Shown: positions 39,088 through 47,819 of the stretch, piece by piece | Position numbering within the stretch: the stretch's first letter is position 1 | Layout of the letters: every line of letters begins with the position of its first letter | From: Streptomyces iakyrus | Lineage (GTDB): Bacteria; Actinomycetota; Actinomycetes; Streptomycetales; Streptomycetaceae | Direction: 5' to 3' | Length of the DNA stretch: 64,000 nucleotides | Assembly (NCBI RefSeq): GCF_000717055.1 | Contig: NZ_JNXI01000023.1 | Span: forward strand, 49,244-113,243 | Translations under genes and position numbers: made by a program | The notes under the pieces: model-generated | What the model was told of the DNA's origin: nothing | The model's database searches: none | Seen by the model: the letters and a program-made list of their open reading frames with translations, nothing else

Positions 39088-40323
39088 GTGAAGACGACGG
39101 GCACGAGGCGGTCCCTGGCATGGCTGCCGGTGGTCTGGTGTCTCACGAGGCTGTTGCTGCTGCTTTTCGTCCTGAAGGTGTACGTCTTCCCAGGCCCGGA
39201 CGTCACGAGCGACGTGCACGTGATCTACCGGGGCTGGTACGAGGTCCTCAGCACCGGAACGTTCCCGCTGCGCGACGTCACCTGGCAGTACCCGCCCGCC
39301 GCCGCGCTGGCGATCCTCTCCCCCGGCCTGCTGCCCTTCCTGGACTACGGCACCGCGTTCTTCGTACTGGTCTGCGTCACCGACCTGGCCGTGCTGGTCC
39401 TGATGACCTGCGCCGGACGCCGCCCGGGCCGCTCGCTGCGCGGCGCCTGGGTGTGGGTGATCGGCGTGCCGCTGCTCGGCCCGACGGTCTACGCCCGCTA
39501 CGACGTGATGGTCGCGGCGGTGGCCATGGCCGCCCTCCTCGCGGGCGCCCGGCACCCGAAGGCGCTGGGGGCCCTGGCCGCGTTCGGCGCCCTGCTGAAG
39601 GTCTGGCCGGCGATGCTGCTGCTGGCCGCCCGCCGCCGCAGCGCCTGGGTGTCGGCCCTGGTGACGGGCATCGTGGTGACGGGTGCGTTCGCGCTGGCCA
39701 TGCCGGGCGCGTTCGCGTTCCTGACCTTCCAGCGCGACCGGGGCACAGAGGTGGAGTCGCTCGGCGCGCTGGTCTTCCATGTCGCGCGGCACTTCGGCTG
39801 GCAGGGCGAGGTGAAGCTGAACTACGGCTCGATCGAGTTCCTCGGGCCGTATGTGAGCGAGGTGAGCACGGGCGCCCTGTTCCTGACCGGGGCGGCCTTC
39901 GGCTGGCTGGTGCTGTGGCGGCTGCTGGCCAAGCGCTTCGAGGAGCACACGCTCGCCGACGCGGCCTTCGTGGCGGTGCTGATGTTCACCACCACCAGCC
40001 GGGTGATCAGCCCGCAGTACATGGTGTGGCTGGTCGGGCTGGCGGCGGTGTGCCTGTACTACCCCGGGAGCCGGATGCGGCTGCCGGTCGTCCTGGTGCT
40101 GGTGGCGTGCTTCGTGACGGTGCTGGAGTTCCCGTTCTACTTCGCCAACGTCGTCGCCAGCGACGGCCTCGGCCTCACCCTGCTGTTCCTGCGCAACGGC
40201 CTCCTGGTGGCCGCCGCGCTGATCGCGGCCCGTGCCCTGTGGCGTGCGGCGGTGCCGCGTACCCTCCCCGCCGCCGTGCCCGCTCAGCCCGTCCGGACCG
40301 ACGAGACCCCCGTCTCCTCCTGA
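39088..40323 (+). CDS. GT87-like integral membrane mannosyltransferase
   Basis: 411-aa polytopic protein with about ten membrane segments, beginning KTTGTRRSLAWLPVVWCLTR. The first external loop has PDVTSDVHVIYRGWYEVLSTG and LRDVTWQYPPAAALAIL, where an Asp-containing motif is expected in GT-C polyprenyl-phosphomannose transferases (GT87/DUF2029). The GTG at 39088 follows AGGGA; an upstream ATG at 39019 would add a hydrophilic 23-residue extension. It is divergent from the PimB-like gene, which suggests joint work on mannosylated lipids or glycans. Its 3' end overlaps the MATE gene by 40 bp on opposite strands. Confidence 0.8.
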   Translation: MKTTGTRRSLAWLPVVWCLTRLLLLLFVLKVYVFPGPDVTSDVHVIYRGWYEVLSTGTFPLRDVTWQYPPAAALAILSPGLLPFLDYGTAFFVLVCVTDLAVLVLMTCAGRRPGRSLRGAWVWVIGVPLLGPTVYARYDVMVAAVAMAALLAGARHPKALGALAAFGALLKVWPAMLLLAARRRSAWVSALVTGIVVTGAFALAMPGAFAFLTFQRDRGTEVESLGALVFHVARHFGWQGEVKLNYGSIEFLGPYVSEVSTGALFLTGAAFGWLVLWRLLAKRFEEHTLADAAFVAVLMFTTTSRVISPQYMVWLVGLAAVCLYYPGSRMRLPVVLVLVACFVTVLEFPFYFANVVASDGLGLTLLFLRNGLLVAAALIAARALWRAAVPRTLPAAVPAQPVRTDETPVSS

Positions 40324-41606
40324 ACCGGGTCCCGCCGGAACAGCAGCCCCGCCGCCGCGCACTGCACGGCCGCCGCGAGCGCCATCGCGAGACACACCCC
40401 GGGGAGCCCGAACTCCGTGAGGGCGTACGCCAGTCCCAGCTGGACGGCCGTCCCGAGCACGGTCACCCGCAGCAGCACGGGGGCCCGCCCGCTGCCCTCG
40501 AAGACCCCGCCGAGCGCGATGAGGCAGCCCAGCAGCACCAGGTAGGGCCCGACGCAGCGCAAGAACAGCACGCCCTCGCCCGCGACCCGGGGCCCGGCGC
40601 CGAAGGCGGCCATGATCCACGGGGCGGTGACGGCCAGGAGCACGGCGGCGGCGAGCCCGACGGCGCCGGAGAGGAGCACGGCCTGCCGCCCGATCGCCCG
40701 CCGGGCGTCCTGTCCGGCGCCCCGCGCGTGCGCGGTATGGATGGAGGCGGCCTGCCGGACGGCGTAGAAGGCCATGGTCGCCACGTACATGACCTTGTAG
40801 GCGATCGCGTACGCCGCCACCGCCGTCACCCCGAGCCGCGCCACGACCGCGACCAGGACCAGGGCGCCGGTCTGCCGCACGGTGAAGTCCGCTGACATGG
40901 GCAGGCCGGTCCTCAGCGTGCGCCGCAGGGAGGCCTCCAGGGGCTCGCCCGGTTCGGCCCTGCGGGCCGTGCGCAGCAGGGGGGAGCGCCGCAGCGCCAC
41001 CAGTCCGGCCCCGAGCGCCACGCACCGGGACAGCACCGTCGCGGCGGCGGCGCCCCGGACGCCGTAGAGGTGGATGAAGAGCGGGTCGAGGGCCAGGATC
41101 AGGCCGCCTGCCAGCAGGGCGAGGCGCATCGGGGTGCGGGTGTCGCCGGTGCCCTTGAGGATGCCGTCGACGAGCTGCTGGGCGAAGAAGACGGCCAGGC
41201 CCGGCATGGAGAGCGTGAAGTAGGCGACGGCGAGCGGGAGTGCGGCACTGTCGGCCCCGCCCAGCACCAGCCGGGCAAGCGGTTCGCGCCCCAGCAGACC
41301 GCAGGCCACGACCACCGGCGTCACCAGCGCCCACAGCGCCCACCCGCCGCGCACCGCGGCCCGTACGGCGGCGGGGTCGCGGGCGCCCCGGGCGTGGGCG
41401 ACCAGCACGGTCGTGCCGGAGCCGAAGACCAGGGCGATGCCGAGCAGCACGTTCTCCGTGGTGGTCGCCACGGCGACGGCGGCCACGGCCGGTCCGCCCA
41501 GCCGGGCGACCCAGACGGTGTTGATGATCCCGGCGGCGACGGAGGCGAGCAGCGAGAAGTAGACGGGCCGGGCGAGCAGCACGAGCTGTTCGCGGTGGGC
41601 GTTCAC
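40284..41606 (-). CDS. MATE-family efflux transporter
   Basis: 440-aa protein with twelve predicted membrane segments in two MatE repeats. It starts MNAHREQLVLLARPVYFSLLASVAAGIINTVWVARLGG, and the second half starts near TGLPMSADFTVRQTGALVLVAVVARLG. MATE proteins export cationic drugs or metabolites using a Na+ or H+ gradient. GGGGGA precedes the GTG. Divergent from a PadR regulator with repeat-rich DNA between, so probably repressed by it. Confidence 0.9.
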   Translation of the reverse strand: MNAHREQLVLLARPVYFSLLASVAAGIINTVWVARLGGPAVAAVAVATTTENVLLGIALVFGSGTTVLVAHARGARDPAAVRAAVRGGWALWALVTPVVVACGLLGREPLARLVLGGADSAALPLAVAYFTLSMPGLAVFFAQQLVDGILKGTGDTRTPMRLALLAGGLILALDPLFIHLYGVRGAAAATVLSRCVALGAGLVALRRSPLLRTARRAEPGEPLEASLRRTLRTGLPMSADFTVRQTGALVLVAVVARLGVTAVAAYAIAYKVMYVATMAFYAVRQAASIHTAHARGAGQDARRAIGRQAVLLSGAVGLAAAVLLAVTAPWIMAAFGAGPRVAGEGVLFLRCVGPYLVLLGCLIALGGVFEGSGRAPVLLRVTVLGTAVQLGLAYALTEFGLPGVCLAMALAAAVQCAAAGLLFRRDPVQEETGVSSVRTG

Positions 41607-41647
41607 GGTGAGGGTCCCCCTGAGTCCTGATGAACCGCGATGCGGCC

Positions 41648-41694
41648 TACCTCGATTCGAGCTATCACGTTTCGAGGTATCTCGCTAAGAGGTA
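41648..41694. promoter_or_regulatory. Putative PadR operator between MATE and padR
   Basis: TACCTCGA (41648-41655) and TCGAGGTA (41672-41679) form an inverted repeat. Within it CGAGCTATCACG (41658-41669) and CGAGGTATCTCG (41673-41684) are direct repeats 15 bp apart, and GAGGTA recurs at 41689-41694. Confidence 0.55.
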
Positions 41695-41726
41695 GCATGC
41701 GCCCTGACCCGCCCGCAAGGAGGACC

Positions 41727-42257
41727 ATGCTGGAGCTGTCGATCCTGGGCTTCCTGGCCGAGGAGCCCCTGCACGGCTATGAGTTGAAGGACCGCATCAC
41801 GGCGCTGACCGGGCATGTCCGGCCGGTCAGCGACGGCGCGCTCTACCCGGCGATCACCCGGCTCACCGCGAAAGGCCTGCTCGACCAGCACACCGAGCCG
41901 GGCGCGAGCGCGGCCCCGCGCCGGATCCTCGCCCTCACCGCCGAGGGCCGGGAGGAACTGCTGGCGCGCCTGCGCGACCCGAAGCAGACGGAGATCACCG
42001 ACCACGTCCGCTTCAATACGGTCCTCGCGTTCCTGCGCCACCTGCCCGACCGGCACGAGCAGGCCGCGGTGCTGCGCCGCCGGCTGGACTTCCTCCAGAC
42101 GCCGTCGAGCTTCTTCTACGACTCCGGCAAGCCGGTCCGCGCCGAGGAGTCGGACGACCTGTTCCGCCAGGGCATGCTGCGCGTGGCCCGGGCGACGGGC
42201 GAGGCCGAACGGGCCTGGCTGCGCGAGGCCATCGAGCTGCTCGACCGGCCGGAGTGA
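41727..42257 (+). CDS. PadR-family transcriptional regulator
   Basis: 176-aa PadR regulator. The winged helix begins MLELSILGFLAEEPLHGYELKDRI and includes SDGALYPAITRLTAKGLLD; the C-terminal PadR_C domain (LAFLRHLPDRHEQAAVLRRRLDFL to ERAWLREAIELLDR) forms the dimer coiled coil. The ATG at 41727 starts the conserved domain but lies only 3 nt after AAGGAGG; an in-frame ATG at 41697 is possible. Divergent from the MATE gene, its probable target. Confidence 0.9.
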   Translation: MLELSILGFLAEEPLHGYELKDRITALTGHVRPVSDGALYPAITRLTAKGLLDQHTEPGASAAPRRILALTAEGREELLARLRDPKQTEITDHVRFNTVLAFLRHLPDRHEQAAVLRRRLDFLQTPSSFFYDSGKPVRAEESDDLFRQGMLRVARATGEAERAWLREAIELLDRPE

Positions 42258-42281
42258 GACCGCGGACGGCCCGGCCCCGGG

Positions 42282-43466
42282 TCAGCCCAGCTGCTCCCGC
42301 AGATAGGCCCGCCACTGCTCCGTGAAGGCCTCCGGCGTCGTCCCCAGAACCTTCCGCATCGCGTCCTCCACCGCCCCGGGCCGCTCCCGGTGCTCCCCGA
42401 CGGCCCGGTAGAAGTCGCGCAGCCGGGCCTCGCCCCAGTGGTCGGCGATCAGCCGGCAGGCCGTCCAGCCGCTCTCGTAGGAGCGGGCCAGGCGGCTCGC
42501 GTCGCCGGTGAAGCCGAAGTCCTCGTCGTCCGGGAGCGCGGTGGGGACCCGGCCCGCACCGACCGCCCGGGACAGTTCGGGCGCGGCCTCGGCAGGGGTG
42601 CGGCCGGTGGTGCGGTAGCCGACCCAGTCGGCGTACCCCTCGGACAGCCACAGGGGCGTGGCGGCCGTGGTGCGGGAACGGGTGGCGACATGGGTGGTCT
42701 CGTGGGTGACGACGACCTGCTCGCCGGGACCCCCGAGGAGCGCGAACGCGTCCGGGTTGACGATGATCCGGTCCGCCGACGCCCGGTCCCGCACACCCGT
42801 CTCGCCGGTGGTGACCGCCGCGATCCCGCGGTAGGAGGAGGCGGGCGAGCCGAGCAGCCCCGCCATCCCCTCCAGCGACCTCGGTACGAGTACGACGACC
42901 CGCCGGCTCCATTGCGTGCCCCAGGCGTCCGACACGGCGGGCACGGCACGGTCGGCCAGGTCGGCGAAGTCCCGCAGCGCCCGCCCGGACTGCCCGACGC
43001 CGAGCACGAGACTGTACCGGCCCCGGACGAGGTGCACCGCCCCCTGGTCCCAGAGCTGTTGCGCGGACTTCTTCGCGGGCCGGTCGGTGTCGACGGACCA
43101 CTTCCCGTCCGCGTCCCGGCTCAGCCGCAGGGTGCGCCCGGCGGTCACCGGCGCCCGGTCGTACCCCGCGACGCGGTAGCGCAGTTCGGCGTCGGCGGTG
43201 GCTGTGTCGCCGGTGCGGCGCAGTCCGGTCACCCGGTACGACCAGGCGGCCACCGGCACCTCGCGCAGTCTGGCGAAATCCGTCCCCCTGCCCGTGCGTT
43301 CGTAGGCCCGCTCGTCGCGGTCGAGGACGGCTGCGGCCCGCCGGTCCAGAAGCCGCTGGACGTCGGCCGTGGCACGGTCGGCCGCGGGCCGCCCGCCGCA
43401 CCCGGTCAGGGCGACGAGCAGCACGACGAGCGCCACGAGCACGGACCCCGACCTTCGACCAGCCAC
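42282..43466 (-). CDS. Lipoprotein with metallopeptidase MA-like domain
   Basis: 394-aa exported protein. The lipoprotein signal ends in LLVALTGCGG (lipobox Cys23). A nuclear-transport-factor-like domain is followed by a gluzincin zinc site: VVTHETTHVATR supplies HExxH (His near 253) and LSEGYADW supplies the downstream Glu. This fits the peptidase MA/DUF2268-like group. It probably acts on the outer face of the membrane; substrate unknown. It starts 33 bp after the NlpC/P60 gene on the same strand and is likely cotranscribed. Confidence 0.82.
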   Translation of the reverse strand: MAGRRSGSVLVALVVLLVALTGCGGRPAADRATADVQRLLDRRAAAVLDRDERAYERTGRGTDFARLREVPVAAWSYRVTGLRRTGDTATADAELRYRVAGYDRAPVTAGRTLRLSRDADGKWSVDTDRPAKKSAQQLWDQGAVHLVRGRYSLVLGVGQSGRALRDFADLADRAVPAVSDAWGTQWSRRVVVLVPRSLEGMAGLLGSPASSYRGIAAVTTGETGVRDRASADRIIVNPDAFALLGGPGEQVVVTHETTHVATRSRTTAATPLWLSEGYADWVGYRTTGRTPAEAAPELSRAVGAGRVPTALPDDEDFGFTGDASRLARSYESGWTACRLIADHWGEARLRDFYRAVGEHRERPGAVEDAMRKVLGTTPEAFTEQWRAYLREQLG

Positions 43467-43499
43467 GTTCCCGATCGTACGGGCGCCGGGCCGCCCCGG

Positions 43500-44513
43500 T
43501 CAGACCCTGGTGACCGACGAGACGGGCATCATCCCGACCGGGTCGTAGCGCACGGGCGCGCCGGGGTAGGGCGCGTGGATGACCTGGCCGTTGCCCATGT
43601 ACATCCCGACGTGGCTGGCGTCGCCCCGGTAGACGACCAGGTCACCGGGGCGTGCCTCGGACAGCGGGACCTGCCGGCCGGCGTACCGCTGGGCCTGCGA
43701 GGTGCGCGGCAGGGAGACCCCGGCCTGCGCGTACGACCACTGCATCAGGCCCGAGCAGTCGAAGCCGGTGGGCCCGTTGGCACCCCAGACGTAGGGCTTG
43801 CCGAGCGCGCTGCGGGCGGCTGCGACGGCGGCCGACCCGCGTCCCGAGGCGGCGGTGGCGCCATCGAGGCCGGGCAGGTCGCCGCGGCCGGAGCGGGAGG
43901 CCCGGCCGTAGGCGTCGCGCTCGGACTCCGGCAGGGAGTTGAGCAGCCGCCGGGCCGTGGCGAGTTTGCGCTCGACGGTCTTCTTGTGCGCGGCGACGGC
44001 CTTACGGCTCCGGTCCAGTTCGCGGAGCTTCCCGGCGGCCTCCTCGCGGTCCTGGGCGAGTTCGCGCAGGGCGTGCCGGAGTTGCTTCAGCTCACCGGCC
44101 TGGTGGGCGGTGAGACGGTCGAGCCGGGACGCGTGGTCGAGGTAGTCGTCCGGGTCGTCGGAGAACAGCAGGGCGAGGGACGGGTCGATGCCGCCCTCGC
44201 GGTACTGGGCGCCGGCCAGCGAACCGAGGGACTCCCGCAGGGTGTTGACGCGGTGCTGGCGCCGGGCGATGCGGTCCCGGGCGATGCCGGCCTCGTCGCG
44301 CAGCTCGTCGGCGCGCTCGTCGGCCGCGTTGTACGCCTCGGTCGCCTTCTCGGCCTGCTCGTAGAGCCGGTCCACCGAGGCCCGGGTGTCGTCGTACGGT
44401 GTGGCGGTGGCCGGCACGGCGCCCACGGCGGCGGCCGCGACGGACAGGAAGCCGACCGCGGCACCGGCGCCCCGGTCGAACCCGGACGGTGCAAGGCGGC
44501 GATGAGACCCCAC
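43500..44513 (-). CDS. Secreted NlpC/P60 peptidoglycan endopeptidase
   Basis: 337-aa exported protein. A signal peptide (AVGFLSVAAAAVGAVPATA) leads into a long coiled coil (about residues 45-200; SVDRLYEQAEKATEAYNAADERADELRDEAG and later heptads). The NlpC/P60 domain begins SALGKPYVWGANGPTGFDCSGLMQWSYAQAG (catalytic Cys near 253), with SHVGMYMGNGQVIHAPYPG supplying the His. It cuts D-Glu-mDap/LL-Dap peptide links. The GTG at 44513 follows GGAAGGAGA. Paralogue of the next gene upstream. Confidence 0.9.
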   Translation of the reverse strand: MGSHRRLAPSGFDRGAGAAVGFLSVAAAAVGAVPATATPYDDTRASVDRLYEQAEKATEAYNAADERADELRDEAGIARDRIARRQHRVNTLRESLGSLAGAQYREGGIDPSLALLFSDDPDDYLDHASRLDRLTAHQAGELKQLRHALRELAQDREEAAGKLRELDRSRKAVAAHKKTVERKLATARRLLNSLPESERDAYGRASRSGRGDLPGLDGATAASGRGSAAVAAARSALGKPYVWGANGPTGFDCSGLMQWSYAQAGVSLPRTSQAQRYAGRQVPLSEARPGDLVVYRGDASHVGMYMGNGQVIHAPYPGAPVRYDPVGMMPVSSVTRV

Positions 44514-44745
44514 GGGAAGCCGCTCTCCTTCCGCTGGCGGACTTGGAACGCGGCAGACAGTAGCCCCGCGGCAGGGGGCCGCCAACGACCATCCGTGGGT
44601 ATCCGGCACGGCGCCCCGCCGCTGACGCAGGTCAATGGCGGGGCGTGGGCTCACTCGGGCTGTTGCGATTCGCCCGAACGGCGGACACGGTGTCCTGATC
44701 TTGAGGACGCCGGGAGTCTTTGAGGGGCGGCGGCGGGGGCCGGGA

Positions 44746-45786
44746 TCAGACCCGGACGCCGAACATGAACGGGCCGCCGATGGTGTTCATCGACTCGTAG
44801 CGGACGACCGTGCCGGTGCGCGGGGCGTGGATGATCTGCCCGTTGCCGGCGTAGAGGCCCACGTGGTGCAGGTCGTTGAAGAAGAAGACCAGGTCGCCGA
44901 CCTTGAGCTGGCTGACCGAGTAGATCTTGGTGCCGGCCCCGGTCTGGGCCTCGGAGGTGCGCGGGATCTGGACGCCGGCGGCGGCGTACGCCCGGGAGGT
45001 GAGGCCGGAGCAGTCGTAGGAGCTCATGCCGGTGGCGCCGTAGACGTAGGGCTTGCCGAGCTGGCTCTGGGCGAAGGCGAAGGCGGCGGCGGCACGGCCG
45101 GAGCCGGGCGGGACGTCGGCGGTGAGGGCGTCGCGCTCGGCGGTGCGGCTGGCGCGGTTCTGCTCTGCGGCCAGTTCGGCCTTCTGGGCCGCGGTGAGGC
45201 TGTTGAGCAGCTTCTGCGCGGAGGAGAGCTTGCCCTGGACTTCCTTCTTCTTCTTGCCGAGTTCGGTCCGGGTGGAGGCGAGGTCCTTGAGCTTCTCGGA
45301 GGCCTCGGCGCGCTCCTGGGCCAGTTCGCGCTGCTTCTCCTGGACCTTCTTCAGCGCCTCGACCTGCTGGCTGCTCAACTGGTCGAGGGTGGAGGCCTTG
45401 TCCAGGTAGTCCTCCGGGTTCGCGGAGAGGAACAGCTGGACGGAGGGGTCGATGGAGCCGGTGCGGTACTGCGACGCGGCGGCGAGGCCCAGGCTGTCGC
45501 GGAGCTCGTTGAGCTCCTCCTGGCCGCGGGCCACGTTGTCCTGGATGGTGGAGATCTCCTTCTGGAGCTTCTCCTGCTTCTCCTTGGCCCCGTTGTACTT
45601 CTCGGTGGCCTGCTCCGCCTCTTCGTAGAGCTTGTCGACCTTGGCCTTGACCTCGTCCTTGCTCGGCTTCTCGCTGGGGGCGGCGTTGGCGGCCTGCGAG
45701 CTGAAGGCGACGGCAGCGGCGGCGGCGGTGGTCAGCACGGTCACACGTGCGCGGCTCGGCTGCTTGGGACGACGGTGGGACGCCAC
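44746..45786 (-). CDS. Secreted NlpC/P60 peptidoglycan endopeptidase
   Basis: 346-aa RipA/RipC-like exported hydrolase. The signal peptide is RARVTVLTTAAAAAVAFSSQAANA. A Lys/Glu-rich coiled coil (about 45-210) holds the catalytic domain away from the membrane or blocks it. The domain starts SQLGKPYVYGATGMSSYDCSGLTSRAYAAAG (Cys near 255), with HHVGLYAGNGQIIHAPRTG supplying the His. The GTG start has AAGGAG 10 nt upstream. Promoter and structured leader described separately. A tandem duplicate of the gene at 43500, diverged in sequence but not layout. Confidence 0.92.
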   Translation of the reverse strand: MASHRRPKQPSRARVTVLTTAAAAAVAFSSQAANAAPSEKPSKDEVKAKVDKLYEEAEQATEKYNGAKEKQEKLQKEISTIQDNVARGQEELNELRDSLGLAAASQYRTGSIDPSVQLFLSANPEDYLDKASTLDQLSSQQVEALKKVQEKQRELAQERAEASEKLKDLASTRTELGKKKKEVQGKLSSAQKLLNSLTAAQKAELAAEQNRASRTAERDALTADVPPGSGRAAAAFAFAQSQLGKPYVYGATGMSSYDCSGLTSRAYAAAGVQIPRTSEAQTGAGTKIYSVSQLKVGDLVFFFNDLHHVGLYAGNGQIIHAPRTGTVVRYESMNTIGGPFMFGVRV

Positions 45787-45890
45787 GGGTGAAAAGCTCC
45801 TTCTCAGCCCCTCCGCCGTCTCTCCCGATGAGTGATCACCCGAGCGGAGGTTTCGGCCCGACCCTAGTGACCTTCCTGTGATCAGTTCAA
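45787..45890 (-). promoter_or_regulatory. Promoter and structured leader of the NlpC/P60 gene
   Basis: TTGAAC (minus strand, 45890-45885) and TAGGGT (45866-45861) are 18 nt apart, a good HrdB-type promoter. The ~67-nt leader can form a hairpin between CCTCCGC (45850-45844) and GCGGAGG (45816-45810). GGGTGA in its loop could instead pair with TCACCC just before the start codon, which would hinder initiation. Not recognisably a ydaO (c-di-AMP) riboswitch. Confidence 0.5.
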
Positions 45891-45992
45891 ATCCTCAGAT
45901 GAAAAATTGCGTCACGGTAGGCCAACTTTTCCTCTGGACTCACGGGTGGTGAGACCCACTTGACGCACGGTGGCTCACAGGTCCCGTCAATT

Positions 45993-46007
45993 CGGGCATC
46001 AGGCCCG
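45993..46007. terminator. Short hairpin after the NYN-domain gene
   Basis: CGGGC and GCCCG pair around ATCAG, 27 nt beyond the stop of the minus-strand NYN-domain gene. Weak candidate. Confidence 0.35.
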
Positions 46008-46033
46008 GACGTTACGCATGGGGCGTACGTCTC

Positions 46034-47383
46034 CTAGGGCCGCGAAAGGCGCTTGAGGAGCATCGCCGAGGCCACCGGGCGGGCGCCGGCGCGGGCCACG
46101 CCGTCGGCGACCTCCCGGTCGGTGGAGGCCACGATGACCGGGCGACCCGGGGGCTCGGCACGCACCAGCTGCCGGATCAGCTCGTCGGCGGTGACGCCGG
46201 GCTTCGAGAAGAGCACCCGGACGCCGCGCGGCGGCGCGAGCAGCACCGGCGCGGCGAGCTCGGCGCCGTCGAAGACGCAGGTCACCTCGGCGCCGCTCTG
46301 CGCGGCGAGTTGGGAGAGCTGCCCGAGCAGCCTGAGGCGCTGCTTCTCCAGCGGCATCTGCGGATAGCCGGTCTTGGTGACGTTGTAGCCGTCGACGACG
46401 AGATGGGCCTGCGGGAGCGCCAGCAGCTGGTCCAGGACCTGCGGGTCGTGCTCGGACAGGGCACGGGCGGCGATGTCCTTCGGGGACATCCGGCCCGGCT
46501 CGACGGCGTCGACGGTCTCGGCGGGGCGCACCGACACCGGCGGCAGGGCCAGTTCGCGGCGGAGCCCCTGGGCGGCGTCCAGCAGGGTGTCCAGCAGCAG
46601 CCGGACCCGCATGTCCTCGACGCTGCGGCCCTCGCGGGCGGCCCGGCGCGCGGCCTCCAGGGCGGCCTCGGTCTCGCCCAGCCGGGACTTGAGGCGCCGG
46701 GTCTCGCTCTCGGCGGCGGACACCTGGGCGTGCCCCTCGGCGCGGACGGCCTCGATCTCGCCCTGCGCCTTGCGCAGGGCGGCCTCACCGCGCTTGACGT
46801 CGCTGAGGGCGGCGCGCAGCTTGCGGTGCAGCGACTCGGTTTCCTTCTTGGCCGATTCCAGCTCCGTGCGCAGCCGCTCGGTCTCGGCCCGGGTGTGGTC
46901 GCGGGCCCGGTCCAGTTCGGCGCGCAGCCGCTCCAGCTCGGCCCGGCCCTCCTCGTCGGCGCGCTCGGCGTCGGCCCGCTGGGCCTCCTCGCCGGCGGCC
47001 GTCACCTGCTTCACCCAGCCGGGGGGCCGCAGTACGTAGGCCGCGGCCGCCACGTCGAGCGGGTCCGCGGCCGGGGGCGGGGAGCCGGAGTCCAGGGCGC
47101 CGGTCAGTTCCGGCTGGGCCTCTCTGAGCTTCTCGCCGATGCGCTGCCGGAACAGCGGGTCGGTCTCCAGGGCGGCCGCCATCGCGTTGCCGGCGAACTT
47201 CGCCCGGCGGTTCGGTGCGAACCGGGCGTACTGCCTCAGTTGCGCGGGCAGCTCCCCGACCGTCAGCGCGCCGAAGCCGTCGGAGACGATCTGCACGACC
47301 CTGCGGCGCACGCCGTCGGGCAGCGGACGGTCGAGCACCTCGGCGGCGCCGTCGTCCGGCCCCCCGCCCGTGGTCTCCACCAT
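46034..47383 (-). CDS. NYN-domain (YacP-like) RNA-binding/nuclease protein with coiled coil
   Basis: 449-aa cytoplasmic protein. The N-terminal region (about 1-125) is specific to actinomycetes. A coiled coil (about 130-240, rich in Arg/Glu) follows. The C-terminal NYN/PIN-like domain (about 325-445) has HLVVDGYNVTKTGYPQMPLEKQRLRLLGQLSQLA, VTCVFDGAELAAP, GVRVLFSKPGVTADELI and PVIVASTDREVADGVARAGA, keeping the acidic residues expected of an RNA-cleaving site. No operon partner is obvious besides the zinc-ribbon protein 37 bp upstream. Confidence 0.87.
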   Translation of the reverse strand: MVETTGGGPDDGAAEVLDRPLPDGVRRRVVQIVSDGFGALTVGELPAQLRQYARFAPNRRAKFAGNAMAAALETDPLFRQRIGEKLREAQPELTGALDSGSPPPAADPLDVAAAAYVLRPPGWVKQVTAAGEEAQRADAERADEEGRAELERLRAELDRARDHTRAETERLRTELESAKKETESLHRKLRAALSDVKRGEAALRKAQGEIEAVRAEGHAQVSAAESETRRLKSRLGETEAALEAARRAAREGRSVEDMRVRLLLDTLLDAAQGLRRELALPPVSVRPAETVDAVEPGRMSPKDIAARALSEHDPQVLDQLLALPQAHLVVDGYNVTKTGYPQMPLEKQRLRLLGQLSQLAAQSGAEVTCVFDGAELAAPVLLAPPRGVRVLFSKPGVTADELIRQLVRAEPPGRPVIVASTDREVADGVARAGARPVASAMLLKRLSRP

Positions 47384-47420
47384 CCGTCACACCCCAATGC
47401 CTGAGCGGGGCCGGCTCCTG

Positions 47421-47660
47421 TCAGGAGCCGGCGCCCGGCCTGTCCACGAGTTCCACCTGGTCCACCGCGTTGCACCAGCGGCAGCGCACCGACTCGATGG
47501 TCTCACTGAGCACCTCGCGCTCCTCGACCTTCGGCTCTCCGGCCAGGTCGAGGTGGACGTACTCGACGACCTTCGCCGAGCGGGTCACGTCGAACCTCGT
47601 GAGGTTGCCGCAGAGGGTGCAGCGCCACCGCGTCTCGGCGGTCGGCAGGGGAACCGTCAT
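47421..47660 (-). CDS. Small zinc-ribbon conserved protein
   Basis: 79-aa protein with two CxxC pairs, RWRCTLCGNLTRFDVTR and VRCRWCNAVDQVE, that should bind one zinc ion. The ~40 residues between them (YVHLDLAGEPKVEEREVLSE) are acidic. It is conserved next to the NYN-domain gene in Streptomyces as far as I recall; function unknown. Confidence 0.75.
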   Translation of the reverse strand: MTVPLPTAETRWRCTLCGNLTRFDVTRSAKVVEYVHLDLAGEPKVEEREVLSETIESVRCRWCNAVDQVELVDRPGAGS

Positions 47661-47819
47661 CGTGACCTGTTCTCTTTCCTTCTAGTGTCCGCGACGCGAC
47701 CGGCATCCCCGGTGCGTGTGGCTCGTAACCCTACGGCCTGGCGGGTACCCGCCGCCCGCGCGTCCACGGCGGCGAGGCGGTCTGGGTGGTTGCGTCCGGT
47801 TACGTCATGCTCTGTATTC

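Noticed and set aside
45787..46033. A ydaO/c-di-AMP riboswitch upstream of the NlpC/P60 gene.
   Set aside because: The conserved ydaO core and pseudo-symmetric stems are not visible; the predicted leader is only about 67 nt.
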